Below are positions 8,205 through 16,972 of a DNA stretch of 43,240 nt, piece after piece (position 1 is the first letter of the stretch; the number at the start of each line of letters is the position of its first letter). The translations under genes and the position numbers were made by a program. Origin of the DNA: M3007 sp046160345 (GTDB lineage: Bacteria > Bacteroidota > Bacteroidia > Chitinophagales > Saprospiraceae); the NCBI GenBank assembly GCA_046160345.1, contig JBJXGO010000161.1, positions 1-43,240 on the forward strand. Direction: 5' to 3'. The notes under the pieces are model-generated. The model saw nothing but the letters and a program-made list of their open reading frames with translations. It searched no databases and was not told the DNA's origin.

Positions 8205-8692
8205 TTTTTATGTTGATGAATGTTGAGAATTTGTTCTTCCAACTCTTTGAAACCCATTTGTTTTTCAAAGAAAAGTCGCTTGCTTTCTTTACTGGCTACA
8301 ATCAATGTGGCGGGGATTGCTCCAGACCAATCCGGACTGATCATATTCACCCAAACATTTGGATTTGATTCGTCCATAAATACTACCTGACTGTGCAAGT
8401 TTTTTCTTTTTACAAATGGTTTGAGCTTAGATTCGACGTTTCGTTTAAAATCGGTACTAATGAGCACAACTTTGACTTTTTGGTTGGCATATTTTTCGTT
8501 CAATTTTTCAAAAGCCGGTAATTCTTCTACACAGGGGCCGCACCAGGTTGCCCAAAAGTTGAGCACGTATATGGTATCTGTTTTAGCGTTTATCCAATGC
8601 TCAAGTTGAGCGGTTTTTATAAACGGTATGTCTTGTGCAGACACGTAAGTGCTTAATAACAAAAGGCTTAGAAAAATTAGTTGCCTCATCAT
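8201..8692 (-). CDS. TlpA-like periplasmic thiol-disulfide protein
   Basis: I start it at 8692 (MMRQLIFLSLLLLSTYVSAQ), a compact signal peptide, giving 163 aa. An ATG at 8719 would add MRKKLFSTL and is also possible; the longer frame to 8791 is unlikely. The mature part is a thioredoxin fold with WATWCGPC near the N-terminus and the cis-Pro loop IPATLIVASKE. This is the TlpA/ResA/DsbE arrangement, reducing or relaying disulfides in the periplasm. It is the first gene of a three-gene unit with the redoxin and the two-TM protein. Confidence 0.87.
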   Translation of the reverse strand: MMRQLIFLSLLLLSTYVSAQDIPFIKTAQLEHWINAKTDTIYVLNFWATWCGPCVEELPAFEKLNEKYANQKVKVVLISTDFKRNVESKLKPFVKRKNLHSQVVFMDESNPNVWVNMISPDWSGAIPATLIVASKESKRLFFEKQMGFKELEEQILNIHQHKK

Positions 8693-8809
8693 CAATGTAG
8701 AAAAGAGTTTTTTCCTCATTTCGCCTGCAAGATTGCACTTCTTGACCAAATCCTGACGACGTTTTATAGAACGTTCCCGACCTTGCGCCAAAATTTTTCT
8801 GTTTTCAAT

Positions 8810-9895
8810 ATGCGTTGTATTTCATTTCTTTTCTTCGTCAACATATTTTCATTCCAACTATTTGCTCAACACGCCCCTGCTCCAAACCTTTCAGCCAATA
8901 AGCCAGTACCTGAAAAACACTTGAAAAACATTCGCCAGCTAACCTTTGGTGGCGACAACGCAGAGGCGTATTGGAGCCCGGACAGCAAATCGCTCACTTT
9001 TCAAAGCAACAATAAGAAATGGGGGCTGAACTGTGATCAGATTTTTACCATGAAAGTGAAGGATGCGTCGGGAGACAGCACTTATCGTCCAAAAACGATC
9101 AGTACACTAAAAGGGCGTACCACTTGTTCGTATTTCATGCCAGACGGCAAACATATTCTTTATGCCAGTACCCATAAAGGCAATGAATCTTGTCCACACA
9201 CCCCCGATTTGAGGGCAGGAGGCAAATATTTGTGGTCTATTTTTGAAACCTATGATATTTATGTTGCTGACCTGAAAGGCAATATTGTTCGCCAACTCAC
9301 CCATGAACCAGGCTATGATGCCGAGGCCGTGCTAAGCCCAAAAGGCGACAAGATCCTTTTTACCAGCGACCGTTCCGGAGATCTGGAACTTTGGACCATG
9401 AACCTGGATGGCACTAGCCTGAAGCAAATAACCTTTGATCTGGGTTATGACGGTGGAGCATTTTTTAGCCAGGACGGCAGTAAAATTGTATTTCGAGCCA
9501 GCCGTCCCAAAACTGCAGATGAAATCAAAGAATACCGCGATTATTTGTCACAACACCTGGTGGCGCCCACCAATATGGAAATTTTTACTTGTAACATTGA
9601 TGGCACAGATTTGAAGCAAATAACCCATTTAGGCAAGGCCAACTGGGCGCCATACTTTCACCCCTCAGGCAATAAAATTATTTTCAGCAGCAACCATCAC
9701 TCGACCAGGGGCTATGATTTTCAATTGTATATGGTGAACCTGGATGGTACTGGGCTGGAGCAGATCACAAGCGAAAGTATTTTCAATTCCTTCCCTATGT
9801 TCTCTCCTGATGGCAAAAAGATCTCCTGGAGCAGCAATCGGAACAACCACGGTACGCGCGACACCAATGTGTTTGTAGCAGACTGGGTGGATTGA
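8810..9895 (+). CDS. Secreted TolB-like PD40 beta-propeller protein
   Basis: The ATG at 8810 opens a signal peptide (MRCISFLFFVNIFSFQLFAQ), giving 361 aa. The frame upstream to 8681 lies over the divergent TlpA-like gene and is rejected. Repeated PD40/TolB blades are visible: AYWSPDSKSLTFQSN, YFMPDGKHILYAST, VLSPKGDKILFTSDR, FFSQDGSKIVFRAS, YFHPSGNKIIFSSN and MFSPDGKKISWSSNR, interleaved with LKQIT or RQLT motifs. It should fold as a six-bladed propeller in the periplasm or outside. No Pal or TonB partner is adjacent and no peptidase domain is attached, so it is probably a binding protein of unknown ligand. Confidence 0.88.
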   Translation: MRCISFLFFVNIFSFQLFAQHAPAPNLSANKPVPEKHLKNIRQLTFGGDNAEAYWSPDSKSLTFQSNNKKWGLNCDQIFTMKVKDASGDSTYRPKTISTLKGRTTCSYFMPDGKHILYASTHKGNESCPHTPDLRAGGKYLWSIFETYDIYVADLKGNIVRQLTHEPGYDAEAVLSPKGDKILFTSDRSGDLELWTMNLDGTSLKQITFDLGYDGGAFFSQDGSKIVFRASRPKTADEIKEYRDYLSQHLVAPTNMEIFTCNIDGTDLKQITHLGKANWAPYFHPSGNKIIFSSNHHSTRGYDFQLYMVNLDGTGLEQITSESIFNSFPMFSPDGKKISWSSNRNNHGTRDTNVFVADWVD

Positions 9896-9924
9896 TTGTG
9901 GTAGTATCTTCGGACACACTCTGG

Positions 9925-11205
9925 TTATTTTAATATCCAGTTGCCTATGTTGCATTCCAGGCAACGCTTGGTGTCACAGTATCTGGTTTTCAATTGAATC
10001 AAGGCCTGAGCCTGAAAAGCGTTGAGCGCAGTAGCGCCCAAATTATCCCATGTTGTCACAATGGTATTGGATTCAGGCGGCAGTGCCTCAAGCAAAGCGA
10101 TCGCGCGTTTTTGGTAATTTTCCAAACCCTTGGTTTTGCCGTAATGAAATAGAAAGGGTACCAGCGTATTTATTATTATAAGGTGTATGAATCCGCGTCC
10201 CAGCATTTTGTGCTTTTTCATAGAAAGCCTGTCGAATTGATAATGATCTTGCCAATATTCAGCCGGCTGCAGGTCAAAAAGGTTTTCCAATTCGCGCAAA
10301 CTATTGGCTTCCAATATATTAGAAAAAAGATGAGCTGACCGATGTACCAGGCTTGCGAATTGTGCAATTCTAAGGGTTGGAAAATTCGATGGGCGCATGC
10401 GCAGGAACTTCCATTGGCTTTGAGGGAGTGGGGTAAGACTGTGTTTGTGTGCCAGATGTCGATACTCCCTGGATAATTCAATCGGCCAATTATCTTTGAA
10501 TGGGCCCGGTAAAAAACCAGCTTGCCCGAATAGCAAGGCTTCAATTTGTAATGGATTGGATTTATATTTGGCCAATAGTGTCAAGGGTAAGGAACGAGCC
10601 AAGGCTTCAAAGGGCTCAGCATTGACCTTGAGGCCAAAATTGCGTGCCAAAAGACGGTAAAAAGCCTCCTCCCAGTGATTATTAGTAGAGAGAAGAGTTT
10701 CCGCAACAATAGCAGTTTTGAGTTCAAGTCGTTCCACCAGCAAGCGATCAAGCCAATTGAGGAGAACAATGTTTGGAACCTTATGAAAAAATGCATTGCA
10801 TGGAATCCAAAAAGTTTCCTGTTCAATCCGTTGATAATTTTCCAATAATTTTGATGGAATTCGGTTTTTTAATTCCAAACAAGGGATTCTTGAACCATTT
10901 GACCTGAAAATGGCAATGTCTTCCTCCAACACTACATGAAGCACAACATTGTCATAAGCGGGGTTAGTGTTATGACCATGGGCTAACCATTCAGAACTAT
11001 TGATATGAATTTCGACGTTGCCTGCCCACAGGGTGTCGCCTATTCGTAGTCGAGCATCGAAAAAATCAGGGCCTGCATGGTTGTTGTGCTCACCAACAAA
11101 TTGAATTTCAATAACTTGTGATTCGGTGCTTCGTAAATTGTTACAATCAAAACGGCGTGTACGCCATAGAAAATGGAGGAATGTTTCTCGCATTAAAGTT
11201 TTCAT
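9925..11205 (-). CDS. DUF2851 family protein
   Basis: This protein matches the Bacteroidota DUF2851 family: an N-terminal [ML]RETFLHFLWRTRRFD segment, the conserved FVGEHNNHAGPDFFDARLRIGDTLWAGNVEIHI core (given here as key residues H, N, G, P, D, F and WxGNVE), and a C-terminal CxxC element (CDTKRCLECNIG). The start at 11205 gives 426 aa; 11193 also fits family length. The 11223 ATG lies inside a hairpin and is less likely. The core pattern recalls restriction-endonuclease-like folds, but the function is not established. It is flanked by an opposing propeller gene and a divergent sigma-like gene. Confidence 0.85.
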   Translation of the reverse strand: MKTLMRETFLHFLWRTRRFDCNNLRSTESQVIEIQFVGEHNNHAGPDFFDARLRIGDTLWAGNVEIHINSSEWLAHGHNTNPAYDNVVLHVVLEEDIAIFRSNGSRIPCLELKNRIPSKLLENYQRIEQETFWIPCNAFFHKVPNIVLLNWLDRLLVERLELKTAIVAETLLSTNNHWEEAFYRLLARNFGLKVNAEPFEALARSLPLTLLAKYKSNPLQIEALLFGQAGFLPGPFKDNWPIELSREYRHLAHKHSLTPLPQSQWKFLRMRPSNFPTLRIAQFASLVHRSAHLFSNILEANSLRELENLFDLQPAEYWQDHYQFDRLSMKKHKMLGRGFIHLIIINTLVPFLFHYGKTKGLENYQKRAIALLEALPPESNTIVTTWDNLGATALNAFQAQALIQLKTRYCDTKRCLECNIGNWILK

Positions 11206-11211
11206 TTTAAA

Positions 11212-11238
11212 CCCTGCCACCAAAAAATGTTGGCAGGG
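11212..11238 (-). promoter_or_regulatory. Leader hairpin just upstream of the DUF2851 start
   Basis: CCCTGCCA (11238-11231, minus strand) pairs with TGGCAGGG (11219-11212) around an 11-nt loop; two more pairs beyond one mismatch can shorten the loop. It ends 6 nt before the 11205 start codon. It could affect translation, but no regulator is known. Confidence 0.4.
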
Positions 11239-11500
11239 AGGTAATAATTAAGGTTTGCATTTGGGGTTGATTCCTTAGCAGGCGCGTGGCTTGAATCGGA
11301 CGATATCTTGATTCATATCAGGACCAAAACTCAAATAACTCAAACACACCCTAACAAAGTTAAGCAATAAATTGAACAAAAACAAGGGCCCGATTGAATT
11401 ATGGATTTCTCAAGGATAAATAGAAAATGGGCCTAAATAACCTGAAATGCAAGTATTTAAGCAGTAAAATTTCATCAATCCTTCCGACCTTTGCAAAAAT

Positions 11501-12748
11501 ATGAATGAGCCAATTGCAATCTTTCCTAACGAAACTTATATAAGTGGCTTACGTGATGCCGAGTCGAGCGTTATTGAAGGGCTGTATAATGAGTTCAGAT
11601 TACCAGTAGTAAAGGCGATAGAAAGCGCAGGAGGTAATTATGCAGATGGAAATGCCTTTTTTAAGGTATCTGTAATGCAAACAGCAAGGATTGTAAAGTC
11701 GGGAAATTATCCTGAAGAAGTTCCAATCTTTCATTTTTTGAAAGGCCTTGCAACGGCACAGTATTATAACTGGCTGGAAGAAAAAGGTCAGAAAATACCA
11801 CAACAAATTAAAGGGGCTGATTCAGAAATAAACCTGGATGTAGAACTTCCCACCCCAACAGAATTATTCGAATTCCGTAAACAGATAAAGGTCAAAAGGC
11901 AATTCTCCAAACTTTCGAAAGAAGATCAGGCACAAATTCAAAGCTTGGTTGCTCAAATAAAAAAGGAAGATCAAGGCGCTGAGTTGATCCATTTGGCGCA
12001 ATTCAGGCCAAACATTGAACGCTTCAAAAACCTTTTAGGAGCAAAGGAAGAGGATTGGACCATCACATTGCCATATTGGGTATTAGAACCATTAACTGAC
12101 CACCAGTTCAATCAATTTTGGCTGGCTTGCCAAGCTGTGGAGCGCCGATTAAATTCAAATCAGGTACCACCAGAGGGCGAAAACAAAATATTTCGGTACG
12201 CATTTATTGCATTTATAATGCTAACCCTGGGCTATGCAGCATTTACGTGGATAAGCCGGGACAGATCGCCAGCAAAAGTTTACGAAAATAATTTTCAGCC
12301 ACCTGAAAGCATTCTGGAGGATTTGGCAAATCGTTATGCCGCCGATTCCATCAGCACTTTGAGGCCCGAACTCTGTACCATCGCATTTAGCAGGGCAGAT
12401 GCTCATTACAAACAAAAGGAATTCAGGGAAGCTGCGAGGGAATTAGCAGCCATGTTGGATGATTCCCTAATTGTTTGTCAATCAGATGCATTGTATTATT
12501 TGGCAATCGTAGGGTTACAGTTGGAGAACCCCGAGTTGACCATTGAATGTATATCCAAAATTGAAGATCTGGAACGCTATGGCGAAGATATCTATTGGTA
12601 TATGGCATTGGCCTATGTAAAACTAGCAGCGATCGATCCTGCAGAAAAAGACATTGCAAAACGTGCCTTGGAGCGAGCAATATCGAACACAGAAATCCCG
12701 GAACGACGCGTACAAGCGGAAAAGATGCTAGAAGAATTATCAGAATGA
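11501..12748 (+). CDS. Sigma-factor-like / TM / TPR-like fusion protein
   Basis: This 415-aa protein has three parts. Residues about 10-95 read like ECF sigma region 2: YISGLRDAESSVIEGLYNEF, then an acidic GGNYADGNAFF segment, then FHFLKGLATAQYYNWLEEKG. Residues 115-220 are helical and could be a degenerate region 4, but I see no clear helix-turn-helix. A transmembrane helix spans about 232-251. The C-terminal 150 residues are alpha-helical and TPR-like (SRADAHYKQKEFREAARELAAML; SDALYYLAIVGLQLENPELTIECI), probably periplasmic. Its stop overlaps the start of rsmG by four bases (ATGA). The sequence GACCTTTG at 11486-11493 is a near-match to a -7 box. The sigma resemblance is by eye and needs a profile search. 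Confidence 0.7.
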   Translation: MNEPIAIFPNETYISGLRDAESSVIEGLYNEFRLPVVKAIESAGGNYADGNAFFKVSVMQTARIVKSGNYPEEVPIFHFLKGLATAQYYNWLEEKGQKIPQQIKGADSEINLDVELPTPTELFEFRKQIKVKRQFSKLSKEDQAQIQSLVAQIKKEDQGAELIHLAQFRPNIERFKNLLGAKEEDWTITLPYWVLEPLTDHQFNQFWLACQAVERRLNSNQVPPEGENKIFRYAFIAFIMLTLGYAAFTWISRDRSPAKVYENNFQPPESILEDLANRYAADSISTLRPELCTIAFSRADAHYKQKEFREAARELAAMLDDSLIVCQSDALYYLAIVGLQLENPELTIECISKIEDLERYGEDIYWYMALAYVKLAAIDPAEKDIAKRALERAISNTEIPERRVQAEKMLEELSE

Positions 12749-13386
12749 CACCCCTACTAACAACATATTTTCCAGGATTAACGCCTGTTCAATGTGCTCA
12801 TTATGAGCAAATTGAGCCACTTTATCGTGAATGGAATGAAAAGATCAATGTAGTTTCAAGACAAGACATTGATAATCTAACAGAACGCCACATATTACAC
12901 TCTCTGGCAATTGCCAAGGTGATCCAGTTTAGACCGGCATCAAAAATATTAGACCTTGGTACAGGTGGCGGGTTCCCCGGTATTCCATTGTCTATACTTT
13001 TCCCTGAAACCGAGTTTGTTTTGGTGGATGGAACTGGTAAAAAAATCCGTGTAGTTCAGGAGATCGCTAATGCCTTGGGGCTCCAAAATGTTACGGCCAT
13101 ACATGCGCGTGCTGAGGAGATAAAAATGAACGGCCAATTTGATTTCGTCGTGTCGCGCGGTGTTGCCAGCCTTGAAAGGCTCCTCTTTTGGAGTCAGAAG
13201 TTCTTGAATAAAAAACATGAACATATCTTACCGAATGGGATATTTGCATTAAAAGGAGGGGATATTAAATCCGAAATTCGTGAACTGCCAGGAAAAGGAA
13301 AGGAATACTCAGAGGTTTTCCCTATTCGCAATTTTTTCAAAGAGGAATTTTTTGATGAAAAATGGGTAATATATGTACAAGGTTGA
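12745..13386 (+). CDS. rsmG: 16S rRNA m7G527 methyltransferase RsmG
   Basis: This 213-aa protein matches RsmG/GidB: an N-terminal helical cap (YREWNEKINVVSR, ERHILHSLA), SAM-binding motif I at 67-80 (ILDLGTGGGFPGIP), motif II LVDGTGKKIRVVQEI, and FVVSRGVASLERLL. It methylates N7 of G527 in 16S rRNA. The usual residue after LVD is S (LVDS); here it is G. The start at 12745 sits in an ATGA overlap with the sigma-like gene, implying coupled translation. It converges on the glucosaminidase gene with only 7 bp between the stops. Confidence 0.94.
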   Translation: MTPLLTTYFPGLTPVQCAHYEQIEPLYREWNEKINVVSRQDIDNLTERHILHSLAIAKVIQFRPASKILDLGTGGGFPGIPLSILFPETEFVLVDGTGKKIRVVQEIANALGLQNVTAIHARAEEIKMNGQFDFVVSRGVASLERLLFWSQKFLNKKHEHILPNGIFALKGGDIKSEIRELPGKGKEYSEVFPIRNFFKEEFFDEKWVIYVQG

Positions 13387-13393
13387 TTTCGAG

Positions 13394-14320
13394 TCATCGA
13401 TCGTATTTATGCAAATCATAACGGTCTATGATTCCAATTAATTTTTCTGCATATCTGCTGTCTGTAGCATAACCCACCGATTTCAGACCATGGGCCCAGG
13501 CTTTGTAATTCCGGCCATGTCGTTTGAGCTTTGCATATCTTCCTGAAGACAGTAATTGGCTATGAGCTCTCCAGCTTTCCCAGGCCGAAGGAAATTTTTT
13601 AAAAAAATCTTTGTGTGTGTCATCGGTAAAGTTTGAACAATGTCCTTTTGCGCAATTTTTTGAAAAACACTTCATCCCGAAATGGTTGTTGTTTGATTTA
13701 GCCAATTTGCTTGTCCCTGCCCGACTTTCGATAAGCCCCTGTGCCAAACTTATACTGGCAGGTATCCCGAAATGTTTCATTTCACCTATCGCCGTCTTTT
13801 TATATCGGTTTATATATTCGAGTGATTGGTCGCGCAACAACTCTTCTGCACTTACAGGAGCCGCATCATTTTTACTTTTTATTTTCTTTGGTTTGGCCGG
13901 AACATCCAATTCGGTTCCTACTTCTAGGTTTGATTCAGGATCAGGTTCAAGGCTGGTTTCCTGAGCCAAATTTCTCCCAATAGGTAAATTTTCATTGGTT
14001 AAAAGGCCAGATTCACCATCTGGTCCGAAAAGTAAAAACCCCAGAATGGCCAAACTGGCAATTTGAGCCATGGTTTTTTTTTGGAATACACCGAAGGTCC
14101 ATCGGTTCAATTGAAATTTAAACGCTACCAAAGTTCTCCTCATTCTTAACCAAACTAAATTGATAAGTTTTGGCAAAGGCATATTTTCAGGAGATTCCCA
14201 AACAAAAGTGCTTGGCATAAAGCCTGCTTTTTTATTTGAATCCTGATTGGAACTTGATTTTGAACCTCCTGTCTGGTTTGAACTGTTTTCGGTCTCGAAG
14301 TACCTGTTATACTTTTCCAT
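13394..14320 (-). CDS. Membrane-anchored glucosaminidase (FlgJ/LytG-like)
   Basis: The ATG at 14320 gives 308 aa; the frame further upstream is probably untranslated. A Ser/Asn/Gln-rich cytoplasmic N-terminus is followed by one transmembrane helix (about 84-99), a Pro/Glu-rich linker and a C-terminal glucosaminidase domain (about 165-305). The candidate catalytic Glu is E198 in SLAQGLIESRAGTSKLA, followed by NNHFGMKC and the conserved W-x-S-WRAHSQLL and GYATDSRYA motifs. It should cleave glycan strands in peptidoglycan while tethered to the inner membrane. Confidence 0.88.
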   Translation of the reverse strand: MEKYNRYFETENSSNQTGGSKSSSNQDSNKKAGFMPSTFVWESPENMPLPKLINLVWLRMRRTLVAFKFQLNRWTFGVFQKKTMAQIASLAILGFLLFGPDGESGLLTNENLPIGRNLAQETSLEPDPESNLEVGTELDVPAKPKKIKSKNDAAPVSAEELLRDQSLEYINRYKKTAIGEMKHFGIPASISLAQGLIESRAGTSKLAKSNNNHFGMKCFSKNCAKGHCSNFTDDTHKDFFKKFPSAWESWRAHSQLLSSGRYAKLKRHGRNYKAWAHGLKSVGYATDSRYAEKLIGIIDRYDLHKYDR

Positions 14321-14856
14321 GGCGGTTGCTGATAAGATGGTGAAAATAAATTTGTTCGGGAGCCTCCGAGTTTGTTCCCGTTTTGAGTATTCGACGAGCA
14401 AAAATAGACACAATTTGTTTAGTAAAAAAATTTTCCTGAGTTATTTTAAACAAAATATTTATAATTATTTTTTTTCTATGTTTATTATTTTGACTAACAA
14501 TGCATTTTTGGGGATTGACTCTATAAATTTATAAAACAATTTATTTTACATTTCCACCCTACCCTGTTTTTAGCCATTAACTTCCCCTCATATCGATTGT
14601 TTTACCAGTTTGGTGACAAATAATTATAGCCGATTTTACAGGTGATAAATTTCTCCCTTCGTTTCCAACCATTCCTGGAAAAATTGCGCCATCCCTGGCA
14701 GCGTTTGTTCCGGTCCACCCGTTATTTAAACCGAATTCGATTGGTTGGTCAACAATTTCAAATATTTGCAATTTGATTCTTGACCCTCGAGCCGGGAATA
14801 ATTCATAGACTTTGCAACGGACGTATATTGTTAACCATCCAATGAGGATCAACATT
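14321..14856. other. AT-rich divergent intergenic region
   Basis: This stretch of about 540 bp separates the glucosaminidase from the ECF sigma gene. The part 14400-14570 is very AT-rich with T-runs. I see no RNA gene, no good TAnnTTTG box and no convincing small ORF. Confidence 0.4.
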
Positions 14857-15423
14857 ATGGATATTGCCCTGAATCTGGATCGTGCTGAACGCGATTTCGT
14901 CGAAGCCCTTACCCGTCAAGAGCGGTGGGCGCAACAACAAGTTTATGAAGAGAACTACAGCCGAATGATGGGCATTTGTATGCGCTATGCAGGTTCCCGA
15001 GATGAAGCAGTTGATTTGCTGCACGAAGCCTTTATTAAAATTTTTCAGAATATTTCTCGATACAAGGTTGGAACCTCCCTGGGTGCGTGGATCAGAACTA
15101 TCGTGGTCAATACCTGCATAGATTATTATAGAAGGAATTCCAGAAGACGGACAGAAGATCTTGATGGTATCGTCAACATTTCCTCTGATGATCCTGATAT
15201 CCTTAGCCATTTAACCGAACGTGAAATTCTCGATGCGGTGCAACAACTTTCGCCAGCGTATCGGGCCGTATTCAACCTTTATGTTGTTGAAGGCTTTTCA
15301 CACAAAGAAATTGGTGATGCACTCTACATTACGGAAAGCACCTCCCGAAGCAATCTGGTAAAGGCCAGACTGAAATTACAAGAAATTTTTGCGTTAAGGC
15401 GCATGGAGTTTGAAACAAAATAA
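14857..15423 (+). CDS. ECF-type RNA polymerase sigma factor
   Basis: This is a sigma-70 family member of the ECF class, about 188 aa. Region 2 is visible in YEENYSRMMGICMRYAGSRDEAVDLLHEAFIKIF (key features: CMRYAG, DEA-D-LL-EAF-KIF) and AWIRTIVVNTCIDYYRR. Region 4 is LSPAYRAVFNLYVVEGFSHKEIGDAL..TESTSRSNLVKARLKL. The start at 14857 is preceded by AGGA at 8-nt spacing; ATG 14842 is an alternative. The next gene on the same strand encodes a single-pass protein with a C-terminal barrel, a plausible membrane regulator of this sigma factor. Target promoters are unknown. Confidence 0.93.
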   Translation: MDIALNLDRAERDFVEALTRQERWAQQQVYEENYSRMMGICMRYAGSRDEAVDLLHEAFIKIFQNISRYKVGTSLGAWIRTIVVNTCIDYYRRNSRRRTEDLDGIVNISSDDPDILSHLTEREILDAVQQLSPAYRAVFNLYVVEGFSHKEIGDALYITESTSRSNLVKARLKLQEIFALRRMEFETK

Positions 15424-15510
15424 GGCGATAAAGCAAAAAAATGTCATTTGGCAAGAAGTATCGCACAGTACTTTCTATTGCATACTACCTGCCTGAATTA
15501 CTTGAACACA

Positions 15511-16863
15511 ATGGACTTGAAGAAATTTGACAATGATATTCAATCAGCACTCCAAAATCTGGAGATGCCTTATGATGCAAGTACCTGGTCTGTGCTTGAA
15601 AACAAGCTTGATGCATTGCCGGCTCCCGATTTTCTAGACGGTATGATGCGTCCGCAGCTGGAAGGAATTGATATTCCCCTTGATGGAAGCGCCTGGACCT
15701 CCTTTGCCAATAAGTTAGATATAGTCACGAGAGTTCGCCGGTTACGATTCACCAAAATTGCTGAGGCTGCAATATTTTTGTTGTTGCTTCTAAATTTGAA
15801 ATCGTTTCTAGGTTTTGTCGAGTCTGTAACCCATCCTACTCCCGCTCCTCATGTATTCCCTCGACCCATTGCAACATCACCTTTTGCTCCAAAAATAAAA
15901 TCCAAAAGTTCGGCTGACCTCGCCAAATCAGCACTATCTGATAACAAGACAGATCTGGCACAGCAGATCATTGATTTTGTAGCCAATAGGTCCCTTTCCA
16001 TTTTTAATGACCCCTCAACCCCAGATCAAATTTCAGCCTTTAGCCACAAACTCCCTATTTCAAGCAATGCTTCCTTTTTGGATGCTGATAATTTTTATCA
16101 AAAAAATGGGATCATTAAATTCACAAACTGTCCTCCAAACCCCGCAAAATCTGTTAGGTCCCCCATAGCTGATGTTAATTTTTATTTACCCGATTCAAAG
16201 CTACCCAAATTTAAGGGTCCAAATCGGTTGTATGTCTCCACTTATGGTTCCATTGACAACAACCGCCTTCGGGAAGCCGGTCATTCGGACCAAAGCAATG
16301 GTTATAGCGGTGGGGTCTCAATTGGTTACCGCAAAGGCAAATGGGGTGTAGAAGCTGGAATTGCTTATTCCAGGAAAACTTATCAGCCAAAACGCCAGAA
16401 TGTGGAGTTTCAGAATGACCCTTTTAATGGTATCTCTTTTTTCCATATCAATGAGGTAGATGCTGATGTTGTATCCCTGCCTGTTAAGGCAACCCGCCGA
16501 ATCGGGAAAATTGGAAATGCCACTGCTCATGCAGTCGCCGGATTGGGCGCACACCTGGCTACCAGTAAGACCTATGGTTATGTAACAACCCACTATCCAC
16601 CCCCTGTTCCTGTTGGCGCCGACCCAAATACTTCTTATACGTCAGTCTTGCCCAATGGAAAAGGTGTCCTCGAAAATGGGGGAATGGCAAATAACTTTTA
16701 TGGTACAGCAGACTTAGGCCTTCGGGTTGAACATCCGATTGGCAAACATTATAGCGCCTTTATTGAACCTGTTTACCGCCATTCCATAGGCGGCAGCCTT
16801 GGGCCAAACCTATCGAGGATCAATACATTTTCATTGCAAGCTGGTGTTGTGGCAAGTCTTTGA
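15511..16863 (+). CDS. Single-pass membrane protein with N-terminal repeats and C-terminal beta-barrel; candidate anti-sigma
   Basis: The ATG at 15511 opens 450 aa. Two short N-terminal repeats occur (MPYDASTWSVLENKLD at 19-34; IPLDGSAWTSFANKLD at 54-69; pattern P-x-D-x-S-x-W-x(4)-NKLD). A basic RVRRLRFTK precedes one transmembrane helix (about 84-104). A linker of about 130 residues rich in Pro/Ser/Lys/Asn follows. The last about 210 residues look like a small outer-membrane beta-barrel (RLYVSTYGSIDN, GYSGGVSIGYRKGKWGVEAGIAYS, ending SLQAGVVASL). The topology suggests a cytoplasmic sigma-binding region, an inner-membrane helix and an envelope barrel in one chain. The anti-sigma role is inferred from the adjacent ECF sigma gene, 87 bp upstream. 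Confidence 0.75.
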   Translation: MDLKKFDNDIQSALQNLEMPYDASTWSVLENKLDALPAPDFLDGMMRPQLEGIDIPLDGSAWTSFANKLDIVTRVRRLRFTKIAEAAIFLLLLLNLKSFLGFVESVTHPTPAPHVFPRPIATSPFAPKIKSKSSADLAKSALSDNKTDLAQQIIDFVANRSLSIFNDPSTPDQISAFSHKLPISSNASFLDADNFYQKNGIIKFTNCPPNPAKSVRSPIADVNFYLPDSKLPKFKGPNRLYVSTYGSIDNNRLREAGHSDQSNGYSGGVSIGYRKGKWGVEAGIAYSRKTYQPKRQNVEFQNDPFNGISFFHINEVDADVVSLPVKATRRIGKIGNATAHAVAGLGAHLATSKTYGYVTTHYPPPVPVGADPNTSYTSVLPNGKGVLENGGMANNFYGTADLGLRVEHPIGKHYSAFIEPVYRHSIGGSLGPNLSRINTFSLQAGVVASL

Positions 16864-16940
16864 CTATCTTCTAAGTGCCTGTGTAAATCTTTAAGATTTT
16901 GGTGCGATGTTTCTAGTTTAAATTTTATGGTCAAATCGCC

Positions 16941-16948
16941 TACCTTTG
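16941..16948 (+). promoter_or_regulatory. -7 box TACCTTTG upstream of the SurA-like lipoprotein gene
   Basis: TACCTTTG followed by C is an exact match to the Bacteroidetes -7 consensus, 25 bp before the ATG at 16973. No clear -33 TTTG is seen at the usual distance. Confidence 0.5.
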
Positions 16949-16972
16949 CCCGCCTTTTGGCGGACATTGACC

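Noticed and set aside
8681..8809. Longer N-terminus for the TolB-like propeller
   Set aside because: The extra 43 residues overlap the divergent TlpA-like start region and are not signal-like; the signal peptide starts at 8810.
14577..14855. Minus-strand frame of 92 codons upstream of the ECF sigma gene
   Set aside because: No recognisable protein features, no promoter, and it runs into the sigma gene region; composition resembles non-coding AT-rich sequence.
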